In this document: positions 9,467 to 22,332 of the stretch, one piece after another
Numbering within the stretch: position 1 is the first letter of the stretch
Layout: every line of letters starts with the position of its first letter
Assembly: GCA_037074705.1 (NCBI GenBank)
Contig: CM073590.1
Coordinates: 217,278,746-217,342,745, forward strand
Reading direction: 5' to 3'
Source of the DNA: Zhengitettix transpicula
Taxonomy: Eukaryota; Arthropoda; Insecta; Orthoptera; Tetrigidae
Length of the DNA stretch: 64,000 nt
The notes under the pieces: generated by a model
The model's database searches: none
What the model saw: the letters and a program-made list of their open reading frames with translations, nothing else
What the model was told of the DNA's origin: nothing
Position numbers and translations under genes: made by a program

Positions 9467-11774
9467 AATAATTTTAATTCGCTTCAGGTTACTACGCAGG
9501 CACCGGTTTGAAGGGACCCCACTACAGATCATGTGAGCTGATGTGCGCCTTTTGATTGATTCCCCGCCTTTTAGCAAGTGGTTCTTTCACAACCTCTGAA
9601 GCCACTCTACGAGTTAGTCGTGATACTGTCGTTTTTGACGTGTGAAAGCTCCTAGACTCTAACAGCACAGTCTTAATGTTCTCAATTAAACTTTATATTT
9701 TACTTCATACGCTTTCTGACTTAGTTAAAGTGTCTGGACGATACTATAGATACCAAGATCCCACACGTTATTATCCTTGCTTTTTTCCTACACTAGAAGT
9801 CTTCTTCTCGACGGTGAAGAAGAGACGACGCTGGATTTTCCTCCGAACTAATCCAATTCAGTCTGACTATTTCTGTACTTCACTCAAACTAAAAGATATT
9901 GACAGCCTCATAATTTTGATCTCAGAGTTTTAGCAGGTACGGTACATTACTCAGGGCTCAGATAGCCAGGTGGCACCGTGGTAAAGATCGAGTTTGAAAA
10001 ACCTCTCACATATTCTGTTTTATGTTTTCGCGAAATCATCCCAACAAATTCTGGAATAAAGGTCGTAAAAATGACGTTGAACAAGTGTATAACAAAATAA
10101 TATTAACCTGTTTTTTAAAGTTGACCGTTATAGAGTCTGAGATTTAGGGTTAAAATGAAAAACTATTAAACTTACGTAGGGAAATAATGGAATATTGAAT
10201 ACTTAAATTTGTACAGAATTCACTGAAATGAAAAAAATTAACGTCTTTTACAGTATTAAATTTATGCTAATAATTAAACAGATTAATCAAAGATAACATG
10301 CTACAGAAGATAATATTTTAATTAGAAAATATAAATTCCATGCTGAATCCGTAAGATAATTTTATGAAAGTGCAGCATGAAAGGAATTAAGTAATAAATT
10401 GTAATGATATTAAGTATGTTACAGAACAATTAGAGTTATATAGACGAATGAGCTAGATAATAAATTCTTTATATATTTGGTTTCTTCAAAAAATTAATCG
10501 AAAACGAGTTTCTGTGGAATATATTATCTCTATTACTCTTAAGATTAACTGAACTTAGTACGAGGACAGTGGAAGTAATTTTAAATAAGTAAAGTGTAAA
10601 TATTTATCAAATATTCAGAAATCAAAAAGTAAGGCTAAACTGATAAAATATAAAAATATAAAATCAATATTTTAGTATAACATTTACCTTCTACTGCGTT
10701 CAATTTGGTAAAAGGTTTTAAAAATATTAGGTTATTGTGAAAATAATTTCCGTGAAAGCCTTTAAAATTTTAGTACCGTGAAAGCGATTTGACACATTCA
10801 GCAGCTGGGACGTAACTCGTAGCTACGTTCGTCGAGAATTGTGCAAAAATGTCATCCATTAGATATGTATACTAAAATTAGATATATATACTAAAAAGAT
10901 AGAAACACTGTGAAACAATTTATGATAACAAGTAACGGATGAAGACGAATTAAGTATGTTTATTTTATTTAAATTTCCTGAAGTCATTAAATGCAAACTA
11001 TTCTAAATTTGTAACTTCCTAGAAGATCGAGAAATAAAGTAAACCTTAATACAGAAAAAAATATTTAAATTGGTAATAACAAAAAAATATGATTTAAATA
11101 ATTTAACTTAAATATACATTCTTCTTTATATAACTTAATTTAACAATATATCAATGCTTAATTCTGCACGCTTATAATTACTACCCAAAGAGATACATAA
11201 TTAACAATATTATTCTGGATTCATGACTATAGAAGTTACTTTAGAAAAATTATTAGCTTCGAAAGAAAGTTTTCCATATTAAATTAATCGTATGATTTTA
11301 TCTGTTACTTTGTCTATATTTTGTTGTTTCTCTGTAAAAAAAATAGAAATAATATCGATTTAGACAATTGACTTATAATTAAAAATGAGCAACAGTAAAA
11401 GCGAAAATAATTATAGAGCGACTGTACTTAAATAACTAAAAAACATTTAGCATTCGTATTTTTTCTAATCCTATTACATATTTTGTATAGGTTTTTTAAT
11501 TTCAAATGATTCTTTATATTTAGTGTTCAGAATTTCATTGTCCGAAAAAAACAAAGTCTTAATTGTTTATGGCCTGATATTATATTCGCTTCTTCTCTTG
11601 TTTATTATGTTATTTCGAGTTATTTTTTTAAACTTACAATTTTAAAAAAATCAAGTCGAAATTCTATTATTAAATGAAAATTTTTTAAAACTGGCAATTT
11701 AAGTATTAATTAAATCGATAAAAGAATTTTATAATATTTACTCTCAATAATATGCCTGCATAATACGTCACGTT
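9467..11774. other. Non-coding stretch
   Basis: About 9480-9920 is GC-richer, with an 85-codon + frame at 9676-9933 and no recognisable domain. A fragment near 9958-9995 (AGATAGCCAGGTGGCACCGT) recalls a tRNA-like box A but lacks a box B. The rest is very AT-rich. Confidence 0.35.
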
Positions 11775-11856
11775 TATATATATATATATATATAAACATG
11801 TTTGTTTCGTTTAATTTAATTGTAACAGTTTTCCGAGTAACCGTCATATTCATCAG

Positions 11857-11888
<32 letters not shown>
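11775..11888 (-). repeat. TA microsatellites flanking a hammerhead-like motif
   Basis: TA runs at 11775-11794 and 11858-11888 bracket a 60-bp core. On the minus strand the core carries CTGATGA (11850-11856) and GAAAAC (11828-11833), with a partial stem (GAATA/TACTC) between. The arrangement resembles the other PLE-like ends in this intron. Confidence 0.4.
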
Positions 11889-11890
<2 letters not shown>

Positions 11891-14800
11891 TTACATGTGA
11901 ATAAATATAAAGAATAAGTAACAATTTAAAACACTTTTATGACAGTTTTTGGTAAAAAAAAGTGATATAAATATACAGTAAATATGACAGTAACCAGACG
12001 AAATATTCTAGCATGTAATTTTTAATGTAATGTACAACACATACAGGAATGAGGTGGCACTTTTATAAAAATATTAAAATTAAAATCATGTAGGCCGTAT
12101 AATAAATAAGTTACAAGTTTAATATGAAATTAAAAAGCATTACTTTTTGTCCGTAATTTGGAACTCAAAAAGTAATAGATGAAAAAATCTGATAGCTAAA
12201 TAACTAATTTTCTGGTTAAAATTTCGTCTATGATGTGAATTTTTGTATTAATTTCATTGTATAAAATGCAATTATCTATAATTAGTATAATTAAATATTT
12301 AATGTTACATAAATTACTTTCCCAAGTTTAAAGTACATGGTCTGGTTTCCACGTCAGTCATTGCTATAATAGCTTTTGATCCGATTTATTGGCAACTATA
12401 TTTATTTACCAAAATATTGTTAGAATAAAAGGAAGTAAAACAAATAACAAACCGTTCATCATTTTTATAAGCCAAAGTCTCCCTTTATCTAGTTAATCGG
12501 CACTCTAATTCTGATATGAGCGATTCTCTAATTATTAATCCAATAATTCTGCATTACGAACTGTTGCCTTTGAAGCGAGGCCTGAGCAGGGCTGCCAAAG
12601 GCGGTCCGTCACGCACGCGATAGGCTCATCTCTGGCGGCCGCATTCCTTTTCAGGACAATTTCCGACTCTCCAACGCCATTAGCAATTTCTAGCACTGCA
12701 GTCCCGTAATTGGTCCTGCCCACCGAGTCAGGAACTGCGCTCCAATTACGAACACTAAAAAACCGGAGGAATTGTCTGATTCTCGGTCCTTTGACCAATA
12801 GCACGACTGATGACGCTCGCGCTTTTACCGTTTCAGCTTTTTTCTCTCAACGGGCTATTAATTTCGATCTCTTTCGCTGTGGTAAGCAACTTCAAACTTT
12901 TTACTGTTTCCAAGTGATTAATTAAAAGCAGATTCAATTTTCATGTTTCAGTTTTAATTAAAAAATAGCTGACTTTACTCGAAGACGGCGAAAAGTAAAC
13001 CAATGTTGGTTCGAAACACATTAGATGACGATTAGATTCTAATAATCGAGAAACAGTTCACATTAGAATAGACATAAATGTGAATAGGAAAGTTTATGAG
13101 ACGAAATTTGACGATATAAAACTAGAATGACATTTGAAATTACACATAATCTTATTTATTCACTCAATTAATGCGAAATATTTTATTTCATTTCCCAAAC
13201 GAATACTCTTGATTAAATTTGTAAAATAAAACGCATTAATCGTTCGGTTACGGTGATGAATGTTGTACTTCTCCTACACTAAAAGAGAAACGAAGTATAG
13301 GTAGATTTATTTAAAATTTAAAGCCCGGGGATTGGAGCAAATGAGACCACGGTTAAAAAGAATTTCTACAAGCAGATGACTCTTACACCATAAATGCAAG
13401 TATGAAATAGTAATAAGGAGGTTGTATTAGCAAGATGACAAAAAAGTGTCTTCAAGCTCAGTTTAAATAAAGAAAACTAGCTAACAAAACCATATACACG
13501 GATAATAATTCATCCGTCCGCAACGATAATTATGAATACAAGTCTCAATTGACTGAACGAGTATTATAGGTCAATAACTGAAATCTAAGAGATGGATATG
13601 GTTAAATCGAAACAAGTTTGTTTGTAAGAAGTGACTTACACTCGTTCACTACTTTTCTATAAAATTTTCAATTCATTTTACTACCGATCAAATCGTTATA
13701 GTTATTTTCAAACAATAGGAAAAAACTATTTTAGGCCAAAGATTAAACACATTTAAGAATCAAAGTGTCTAAAAGCAAGAATCTAGTGCATGTAACATAA
13801 TTGGACGAATGAGTTAATATGATGACGGACAACCATAAATGATGAAGACCAATAGAGACATTCTCTTGAGTTAACTGCGCCAGAAATGATCGACAAAATC
13901 TAGGATGTGGTGTTGCTCTACGACTCAATTTGCGTGTACTTTTTGAGGCCACAGAAACATCCCACGAATCTCTGTTTGAAATTTTGCATGAAAAATTGCC
14001 TTTAAAATATCTGCAAGATGCCTGTCTTGTTAGTTCCCAGTGAAGAAAACCTTCACTTATGTGGTCGATTCAGCCCTTGGTTTTGCGCCTTTTCGCTGTA
14101 ATAGTGTCTAGTTTCTAAGCTCGGTACATATCCCTTGATCAAACACAGTACGCTCCAGAGAAAAATCAAAAGGCGAAACTTGCGAACAGACTCCGAAGTA
14201 GCCAAGGACGATGAAATTTTTCGAGATTGTGATGACATATTTTGGTAATTCACCCGGAATTATGGACGTTCAATGCCTAACAAAATGTAGAACCATAAAT
14301 GAAGGCTATTAACGTCGTTATTGTACCAATTGTACCAAGAAATAAATAAAAAGCATTCAAATTTGGGCCAAAATATATTTATTTTTGTTCCATGAAGCCA
14401 AAGTATCGTCCAATGGCGTTAGAACTGTTACCGACTTTTTATTTCCACATCTGAAAAAAATATTCGCCAGAATAAAAACACGTAGAAAAATATTTGTGCC
14501 TTAAAAAATACTTATTTATAGAACATTAGTTTTTGGACAGCTTGTACATTTTTAATAAACGCTGTGCGAAGTTTGGTGAGCTGAAAGAATGATAATTTAA
14601 TAAATAATAATGAATCAATCCTTAACGTTTATACCTTTTCTGCAGTATATTTATCTACCACGAGTGTAGTTTCATATTATTATCTAAAATCAATGTTAAT
14701 ATTAGAGAACGCGAATGTTTAGAAAATGGTGATGACATATAAATGTATTAAGTATTAAATAAAAGAAGTTGTCAGTAAAAGCGAAATGAGAATCTGACAG

Positions 14801-15621
14801 ATTAAAATTATGGGAATTCGGTTGAGTGGCCTGGGTTATTAGCGTTACTGGGAAAGTCCACTCTGGGAGTGAATCTGGCCTAATGGCCCCATCACAATTG
14901 ATAGCCAGTTTCAGCTGTTTTATTCAATTACAATCCTAATCTATTACACTAATTGGAGTTGTTATTTTACGAACTCCGAGTGCCAAATCAGTAGCAACAC
15001 TTGAAATAATGTTGGTAATAATGAAAACTATAATACAACATAGATTATTAATATTTTTTACAGATATTTTGCTTTATTCTCAAAGCAGATAACAGCCATT
15101 TACTGAAGGCTCCAAAGCAGAAATTTATTCAGATATTCAATTGGCCTATTGAAGAAGGAATATTTCCGCTCAGGAAGCTTGTTCGTCGGAGACGAGAGTT
15201 TATTTTATAAACGAGATTTTACCGTACTGAATATCTGCCTCGAGGTCCTTTATACACCAAAATTTAGTCGATCAGGTAGAGATTGTAAGATTTGATAAAA
15301 TGTAAGGATAAAATTTCACGGAACAAAACGCCTTGACTATAATTCAATCTTACATGAGAACCTCAATTTTTTAGATTGATGTTTTAAGACCGAAATTTGT
15401 TCTTATCAACAAGACGAAGTTATGTTGATATTTTATAATTTAGAATTACGTTAGAAAGAAATAGTTTCATTTAAATTAATAATTCTACCCTTCCGCCTTC
15501 TTTTTGAATCCAATAAAAAAATATACCTTCATAATGCAATACTTTGTTAATCATCTACTTAGAATCTGAATTGTTTTAAGTTTGGTTACCTTCACCTTTC
15601 ATCCCTAGTAATGGTAATTGT
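11889..15621. other. Non-coding stretch with three GC-richer blocks
   Basis: The blocks are 12540-12860 (minus-strand frame of 89 codons), 13743-14253 (minus-strand frames of 69 and 66 codons) and 14810-14960. The STRKLSRR stretch on the minus strand near 13.9 kb faintly recalls the N-terminal helix-turn-helix of Tc1/mariner transposases, but surrounding frames do not support it. 14810-14960 has a balanced composition like a cis-regulatory element. Nothing is firm. Confidence 0.3.
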
Positions 15622-15745
15622 GTGTTTGTTGTGTCATTCTTACTGCTCTTGAATTTTTTTTATTTACTTGAAAAAAGCAACAAGAATTGCAGAAACGTTG
15701 TGTGGTAATTATTTTCCACATATTTTTTATTTTTATTTATTTATC
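15622..15745 (+). repeat. PLE-like terminal repeat, copy related to 27.33 kb and 59.46 kb
   Basis: Shares a TTCTTACTGCTCTTGAATTT-like lead, then an AAGCAACAAG stem region, then GAAACGTTGTGTGG and a T-rich tail with TTTATCTA, with 27325-27475. The motif block is shared with 59490-59530. It includes TTGAAAA, a stem GCAA (15677-15680)/TTGC (15687-15690) and GAAAC (15692-15696), a degenerate hammerhead-like order. Confidence 0.45.
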
Positions 15746-18030
15746 TAATTAGTATACCTTGCGCGCAGATCTTTTATAACTTAATTTCACATTTTTAGCT
15801 AATAATATCTATTATATACGCTTTTAATGAAAATGGTAAGTTGTTTAAAAAAGACTCATCCATGTCTTCCCTTAGCGGTTTTCAAAATTTACTTACTTTA
15901 AACTTAATTTTTTCTCCTGAGTTGTAAGTCGAAAACAGAAAGTTTTATTACCGTATTAACAGTATTTGTTCTTAAGTGTTATGAAAATGGTGAATTGAAA
16001 AACAATTTACTTTGGAAATAAAATGTTCTGTACTATTTTATATCAAAGTATTCGATAATTTTGCTACAAGTACCGTTAAAAAATATTTTTTTCTTAAATT
16101 TCAGTTATAATTAAATAACATGTGATTGTTATAAACATGGATCCTAACGAAAGAGCGTGTGAATAAGAAAGCCGGTTAACATACAAGGATTATCCCACAA
16201 TTACAAAAGTGAAAATGTCCATATGTTATAATTTAGTAACACTCATATTAGTGTAATTAGCGCCATCGCTTTCCTATCTCTTTCAGCGTGTAGTAATTTA
16301 TTCACAATGGACCTTAATTGTCTTCGCCTTGAATTTTTTAAAAAGTGTGTAGGTAAATTGTGAACTGGGTCGACATAAATTATAAAGAATTTTTTACATT
16401 TTAAAAATGGAACCTTAACAAACCTTGAAAATTGACACCTTTATTTACCCTATTTATTCTTTTTATTTAAAATAAGAAAGATTCCTCGTCTCTCAATTGT
16501 CACAGTTTAAAAGCAGCAAAGATAAATGTATAACAGTAAAGATCTATTTCGGGAGAATGAAACTATGTATTTCATACGTATCACTCCTCTATGTATTATT
16601 ATCCCATGTGCATTATACTGAAATATTATAACTATTCCCATAATTATTTTTAGAGATAAGGCATAAGATATACAAACTTACATTTGATATTATTTCCAGA
16701 ATTAAATTGAGGGTTAATAACATTTTTAGCTACATTTAAAACTAATAAATTGATTAAAATACAAATTTTAGTATAAAAAGTTTACGATTCGTCACACATT
16801 TTCGAAATAGAATTACTATAAATAACTCTATATCTGCCTTAGCTCTAAATGCAATTATGGAAACTGATCTGAGCATTATACATACAGGAAACAATTATAT
16901 CTTGAAAAACTGAGCCTTTAGAAAAATTAATAAACAATGTCTCAAAAGTGAGAACACTTTTTAAATCGGACACGTTTTAAAATAAAACTATCTATGTCCA
17001 TAAGGTATGAAATGGGCTGATATGTACTAAATTCATTTTTTCTACTTGCAGGATATTTCAAAACTTTCCACTTTACGTTTCATAATTATTTTAAAATTTA
17101 TTTTAAAAATTTTTCGATCTCAAACAAATATAGGAATATAAAATTTATAACAACGGCAAATTATGCTCATTTCCTTTTTAGTGATCAATTATTTAATTTA
17201 AGAAACGTAGAAAATGTATTACTAATTGTGGCGATATTTATGAGAGACCAAAGAGAAGTTGTATTTTTAATACGCATAGAATAAAATTTTAATTAGACGA
17301 AAAATAATAACAATTTTTTGAAGATTAATCGAATAAATTTCTGACTTTCTACGGGTCAATAATATAATCGGCATATTTCGTCTAGTTACTAGAAAAATTC
17401 ATCATATAATGGTAAGAAACGATAACCTCATTTATGTAGGCTATTCTCGATAAAAAGAACTCGGTAAATTACCAGTCCTATAACGTGAAGAGGGAACTTT
17501 CCAGAAAGTTATAATAAAAGAATGAAACGAGATTGTAAATAATGAGAAAAAAATCTCAGGGATTTAAAATAAAATATGAGAAAAGACTAAATATAATTTA
17601 GCATAGTCACCATTACATTTACTCTCAAGTAAGAAACAAATTCTTTTTGTAAGTATAAGTAAGCGAACTTATATATTTTATTGAAATGATTAGATTTCCT
17701 ACTGTTACACAGAAAGACGGACAACGGATCTATCTATATACAAAAGCAAAACAAATACAGTTTACAAGTTGAAAACCAACCGCTCGCAACACCAGGACCT
17801 CATTTGCTATTTCATAATAAACCACGCTGGTCGGCTTTCATGAATATCAAGTAGTTGAGGCTGCCGCCGTATGTATCCGTGGTGGTAAATTAAACTTTGA
17901 TTATTTGTTCCATTAAAAGTTTCGCAGCAATCATGACGGGAGAATGCAGATTGTAAATTAGCAATTTTAATACAAAATAGGTCTATACCATTTTATTACA
18001 AACATCATTAAAACATTTCTTATTCCAAAT
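15746..18030. other. Very AT-rich non-coding stretch
   Basis: No repeat family or gene was recognised. A slightly GC-richer patch lies at 17780-17900. Confidence 0.4.
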
Positions 18031-18296
18031 GAGTTTTTTTGGGCAACAGGCTACATGAAGGTAATTCACGTTGGGCAACTCCCCTTTAATAGCATAGGAA
18101 GGGATTTGAAAGGGGGGATGCGGAAGGGTAGAGGAAGGTAGCCAAAGGTTACTTAGGGCCCCCGTATATATTTTAAGGATCCTACCCGACATTCGCCTAA
18201 AGAAATGCAGGGAAAACCCTAGAAAAACCAGCATCAGGTAGGTTGGGCATTGGGTTCTTGTCCCACACCCTTCCGATAGCGGGAGAGGAGTAACGC
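18031..18296 (-). mobile_element. Family A interspersed repeat, 5'-truncated copy
   Basis: Begins on + with a T-run and GGGCAACAGGCTACATGAAG (the minus-strand poly-A end) and stops at GATAGCGGGAGAGGAGT, about half-way through the element. The 5' truncation with an intact A-rich end is the usual signature of retroposition. Confidence 0.75.
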
Positions 18297-18881
18297 TGAT
18301 ACGCAAATTATGTTAGTCGTCAGGAACTGAAAGTGAGAAAATTAATTTATAAAGATCTGTTATCTTTTGACTGGCCTGAATGTATCGGTTTCAAAGTTAG
18401 TTCCGACTGAAATAACAATAATAATTTCGAAATATTATTATAATATGGACAGACTGACTGAATGTAAAATTCGACCTATATGAGACACTGGTTTACCTGT
18501 TACATTATTTTATACGACGAATAAAATGTCATCGAAATGTTTTTGCGTTACCGTTGTAAAGTGTGTGGCGCACCTGAGATCTCTAGTACCTTGCTAATGA
18601 TGCCTCGGAGCAGCCGTCCGCGAAATGGGCGATCGATTTAAAATGTGATTGGCCTCCGTGGTGTAGCAGAAACGCCAATCTCGCAGGTTTTCGTAAACAC
18701 CACGACGAAAATATCAATCGCCACCACCGTAATATTAGCATAAGAAATCACATTATCGTCTCCATTTTCGAAAAAAAAAATCAGTTACTCGTGTGGCACT
18801 CAAATAAAAATTGAAAGTTCAATCACAGCCAGAAAATTGCGAATTATAAATACGGGGCGGTTTAATCCCTTGCACGAACTC
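18297..18881. other. Non-coding stretch with a GC-richer block at 18560-18730
   Basis: The block includes TGGCCTCCGTGGTGTAGCAG, reminiscent of a tRNA-derived SINE head (box A), with no clear box B. Nothing else was recognised. Confidence 0.35.
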
Positions 18882-19326
18882 TAATAAATAAAATTGACTG
18901 TTTGTGTGTGTGTGTGTGTGTTTGTGTTTGTCGTTTGCGTTCCGCATACAAATCTACACCCGTGGAGCAAATTTGAACAAATTTTGTACACGTGGTCCTT
19001 TAGAAACTGAAACAAATATTGTGTGGTAGGACCCCAGGGTGGGGATGGACGGGGGTGGAAATTTTCAAACAGGATAAAACGGCCGATATTTACATTGAAT
19101 AAATATTTTCGTGGGCAATGACATTGATAGTATTTCTGCTGAAGTTGTTTGTGTATAATTTCAACCCATTCTGGCATGGGAGGGTATCACCCTTAGGGGT
19201 GGTGGTGAAGGGCCGTTACATACAAATAACGTTAAACAATATCAATATTGGAGTCAAATCCGGGGTTATTGATGTCGCTGATTTTACTCATGACAACCCT
19301 TGTAACGCCTGGCACCCAGTTAGTAT
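18882..19326 (+). repeat. Family B interspersed repeat, near full-length copy
   Basis: Starts AATAAAATTGACTGTTTGTG, with a GT microsatellite at 18903-18930, then GTTCCGCATACAAATCTACA. It continues through GGCCGATATTTAC, GTATAATTTCAACCC and ATTGGAGTCAAATCCGGGGT to the end ATGACAACCCTTGTAACGCC..CCAGTTAGT. Overlapping frames on both strands are by-products of the repeat. Confidence 0.75.
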
Positions 19327-19594
19327 ACACTAAAGAGGTCCTTACCGTCGACTTTAAACTTCATTGGAATGATGTAGATTAAGTTGGGATATTATTACTA
19401 TACTTTTTCCGTTTCCTGAATAATTTAACTTGAAATTATGAATGAAGAAATAAAATGAGGAGAAAACGAGTAATAGAAAAATGAAGAAAAAAGTAAAATG
19501 GGAGATTTAATACATCCACACACTATCTTTTTTGTTTTCATTTTCATTTCCCGTTACCAACTCGTTATATTGCTGAATTTTTCTAAAAAAATTT

Positions 19595-20090
19595 TAATAG
19601 CATAGAAAGGGATTTGAAAGGGGGGATGCGGAAGGGTAGAGGAAGGTAGCCAAGGGTTAACTAGGGCCCCCGGGCTATATTTTAAGGATCCTACCTGGCA
19701 TTCGCCTAAAGAAATGCAGGGAAAACCCTAGGAAAACCTGCATCAGGTAGGTCGGGCATTGGGTACTTGTCCCACGCCCTTCCGATAGCGGGAGAGGAGT
19801 TTTCTGTGGGGACGCAGCATTCCCTTCTCCGTGCCTTGACCAGTTTAGGAGGCAGCTGGCCGACTATTCCAATGGGAATAGCGAACAACTCTTACCGTAT
19901 GCCCAAGGTCTGCGACCTCTCAAAACAGGCCAAGGTGCCTCGGTTTGTGGGAACCTTAGTTCAAAAACGGAGAGGAAAAGGCATACCCAAAGGTAGCCCC
20001 TTCGTATCTCTCCTAAAAGGTTCTGCCTGCGAGAGAAAATCCCTCGCAGGTTACCAGCGAGAGAATCCTTTTGCAGGCCTTGCGCGGTTA
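19595..20090 (-). mobile_element. Family A interspersed repeat, copy lacking its poly-A end
   Basis: Shares the full internal body with the copy immediately downstream but starts at AATAGCATAGAAAGGGATTT, without the terminal GGGCAACAGG block. Its other end contains the inverted repeat CCTGCGAG..CTCGCAGG. The 116-codon + frame (19767-20117) and the minus frames run across element boundaries and are not genes. Confidence 0.75.
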
Positions 20091-20101
20091 GAAACTTATA
20101 T

Positions 20102-20644
20102 TTTTTATTTTTTTTAGGGCAATAGGCTACATGAGGGTAATCCACTTAGGGCAACTCCCCTTTAATAGCATAGGAAGGGATTTGAAAGGGGGGATGCGGA
20201 AGGGTAGAGGAAGGTAGCCAAGGGTTAACTAGGGCCCCCGGGCTATATTTTAAGGATCCTACCCGGCATTCGCCTAAAGGAATGCAGGGAAAACCTTAGA
20301 AAAACCTGCATCGGGTAGGTCGGGCATTGGGTACTTGTCCCACGCCCTTCCGATAGCGGGAGAGGAGTTTGCTGTGGGGACGCAGCTTACCCCTCGCCAT
20401 GCCTTGGCCTGTTTAGGAGGCAGCTGGCCGACTATTCCAATAGGAATAGCGGACAACTCTTGCCGTATGCCCAAGGTCTGCGACCCCGGAACATACACCT
20501 CTCAAAACAGACCGAGGTGCCTCGGCATGTGGGAACCTTAGTTCAAAAAAACCAGAGAGATGTGAGAGCATCCCCAAAGGTAGCCCCCGCCAGAGCTCTC
20601 TGGGAAGGTTCACCTGCGAGAAATCCTCTCGCAGGCTTCAACTA
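20102..20644 (-). mobile_element. Family A interspersed repeat, longest copy, with likely target-site duplication
   Basis: The poly-T/GGGCAATAGGCTACATGAGG end (minus-strand poly-A tail) is at 20102. The other end, at about 20644, has the inverted repeat CCTGCGAGA/TCTCGCAGG. Both sides are flanked by TAGAAACTTATA (20090-20101 and 20645-20656), which looks like a 12-bp target-site duplication. If so, this copy inserted next to the older copy at 19595-20090. The alternative is that the 12 bases belong to the shared element end. Confidence 0.8.
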
Positions 20645-20656
20645 GAAACTTATACA

Positions 20657-21914
20657 ACTTAGTATTCATTTTATGCGTAAGCATCCAGCTAAACAAATAC
20701 GAGATAAAACCTACGCCATTCATTTATTAGTATATTTAAACTTCTTTGTAATAAAAACCTGTAAATGACTTAGTAAAATCTTACTGGTTATAACCAAAAT
20801 CGGGTATTCTCTTTCGTTTAAGTGATTTTTAAGTCCTTTTTTCTCGGTTATAGCTTTTATTATTTCAAAATGCAATAAACGCTCAATTAGTCTTCAAAAT
20901 TTGTTTTAGAAACTAAAGAAAAATTAAAAAGCAACTGTTTGGGAAGACATTTAAAAATGCAGTAGTATTTAGTATGTAGTGGGCTTCTTTCTTTGAAATT
21001 GTATTAAATTGGCTACACTGATTGTGATGAGTAGTGTAGGTCGACTGAAAATGCTTATACACCTGCGGAAAAAAACCATTCAACGTTGCTTTGATTAAAC
21101 CATCAAGAGACTCTTGCATGTCGTGTTTTTCCATTCATCGCCCCCCAAAAAAAAAAATTACATCTGAAGTCTGAAACTGTGTGCCTTTTGAAAAACTGTT
21201 TTCGTCGTTACATGATGATTCGGTTCATTAGAACATTTGTTTAAAAGATTTTTTTGGAATTATTGTAATAACAATATTGAATCGATTGGCACTTTTATTG
21301 TTCACTTAGAAATCGTATAGATATTTTAAAATGTTTAAAAATTGTATTCATCAAATGTTTCCAAAAAAATTACACATTTGCTTACAAACGCCATATTTTT
21401 TTTCGATTAATCCCCAAGCGTCTCGGACCAAAAAAAAATCTGTTATTGAAATAACCAGTTATTTTGAGCGGCTAAAACCGTCGGATTAAAGCGGAAATGA
21501 AAAAGAAGGCAACTGGTTGTTTTTGCATCAACCGCAATCGCTACTCCCGTATTATTTCCTAATCTCTGGACACGACTTTTATAATTTTTTGAATAAAATT
21601 TCAGCCACATGAGACGATAGTGTGTGATTTTCTATGGCATATAATTAATTGTCATCAGAGATGGTTCGAAAAATGAACCTTGTCACACGTAATTGCCAAT
21701 TTGTGTACATTATAAATATGTCATATAGATCCATACCCTAAGGCAAAAAAATAATATTGTTCCAGACCGAAGTGCGAGAGTATTAAAATGATTTCGTATT
21801 GGAATGTAATACAAATGTGAATAGTATATGAAAGAAATTATATGGCAAACAGAATCATTTCCTGCATGTATACGTTTAAAAAATTGTCGACAATATTTCA
21901 TTAATCACTTTCTA
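20657..21914. other. AT-rich non-coding stretch
   Basis: Frames of 63 to 73 codons on the minus strand are low-information. No repeat family was recognised. Confidence 0.4.
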
Positions 21915-22332
21915 TTAAATAAAATAGACTGTATGTTTCTGTGTATGTATGTTCCGCATACAAATCTACACCCATGGAGAAAATATGACCAAAGTTAATA
22001 CACGTATTCCTGTCGAACCGAAAACAAACACTCTGGAGGTAAGACACGTCTCAGGGGCGGGGATGGAAATTTCCAAACATGCTCAAGCTGCCGATATTTA
22101 CGTCGGATAAATATTTCTCGGGGTGAATGAGGTTGATAATGTTTCTCCCGATGTTTCTTTGTGTACAATTTCAGCCCCTTTGGCATGTGAGAGGAGAATC
22201 CTTACGGGTGACGGTGGCGGGTAGTTACAAAAAATTAACGCGAAAACAACCCATATTATAGTTAAATCCGGGATTATGGATATCGCTAAATTTAATTATG
22301 AAAACTCGGGCTACGCCAGGAATCCGGATAGT
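21915..22332 (+). repeat. Family B interspersed repeat copy
   Basis: Starts AATAAAATAGACTGTATG and GTTCCGCATACAAATCTACA. It contains CCGATATTTACGTCGGATAA, GTACAATTTCAGCCCC and TTAAATCCGGGATTATGGAT, and ends GAAAACTCGGGCTACGCCAG..CCGGATAGTTTG. It is well preserved, about 420 bp. Confidence 0.75.

Noticed and set aside
13743..14253. Tc1/mariner transposase remnant on the minus strand
   Set aside because: Only a short STRKLSRR stretch is suggestive; no catalytic motifs or inverted ends were found.
19767..20117. 116-codon + open frame, with several overlapping minus frames
   Set aside because: It lies inside and across family A repeats. The frames are not conserved between copies, so it is a by-product of GC-rich repeat sequence.
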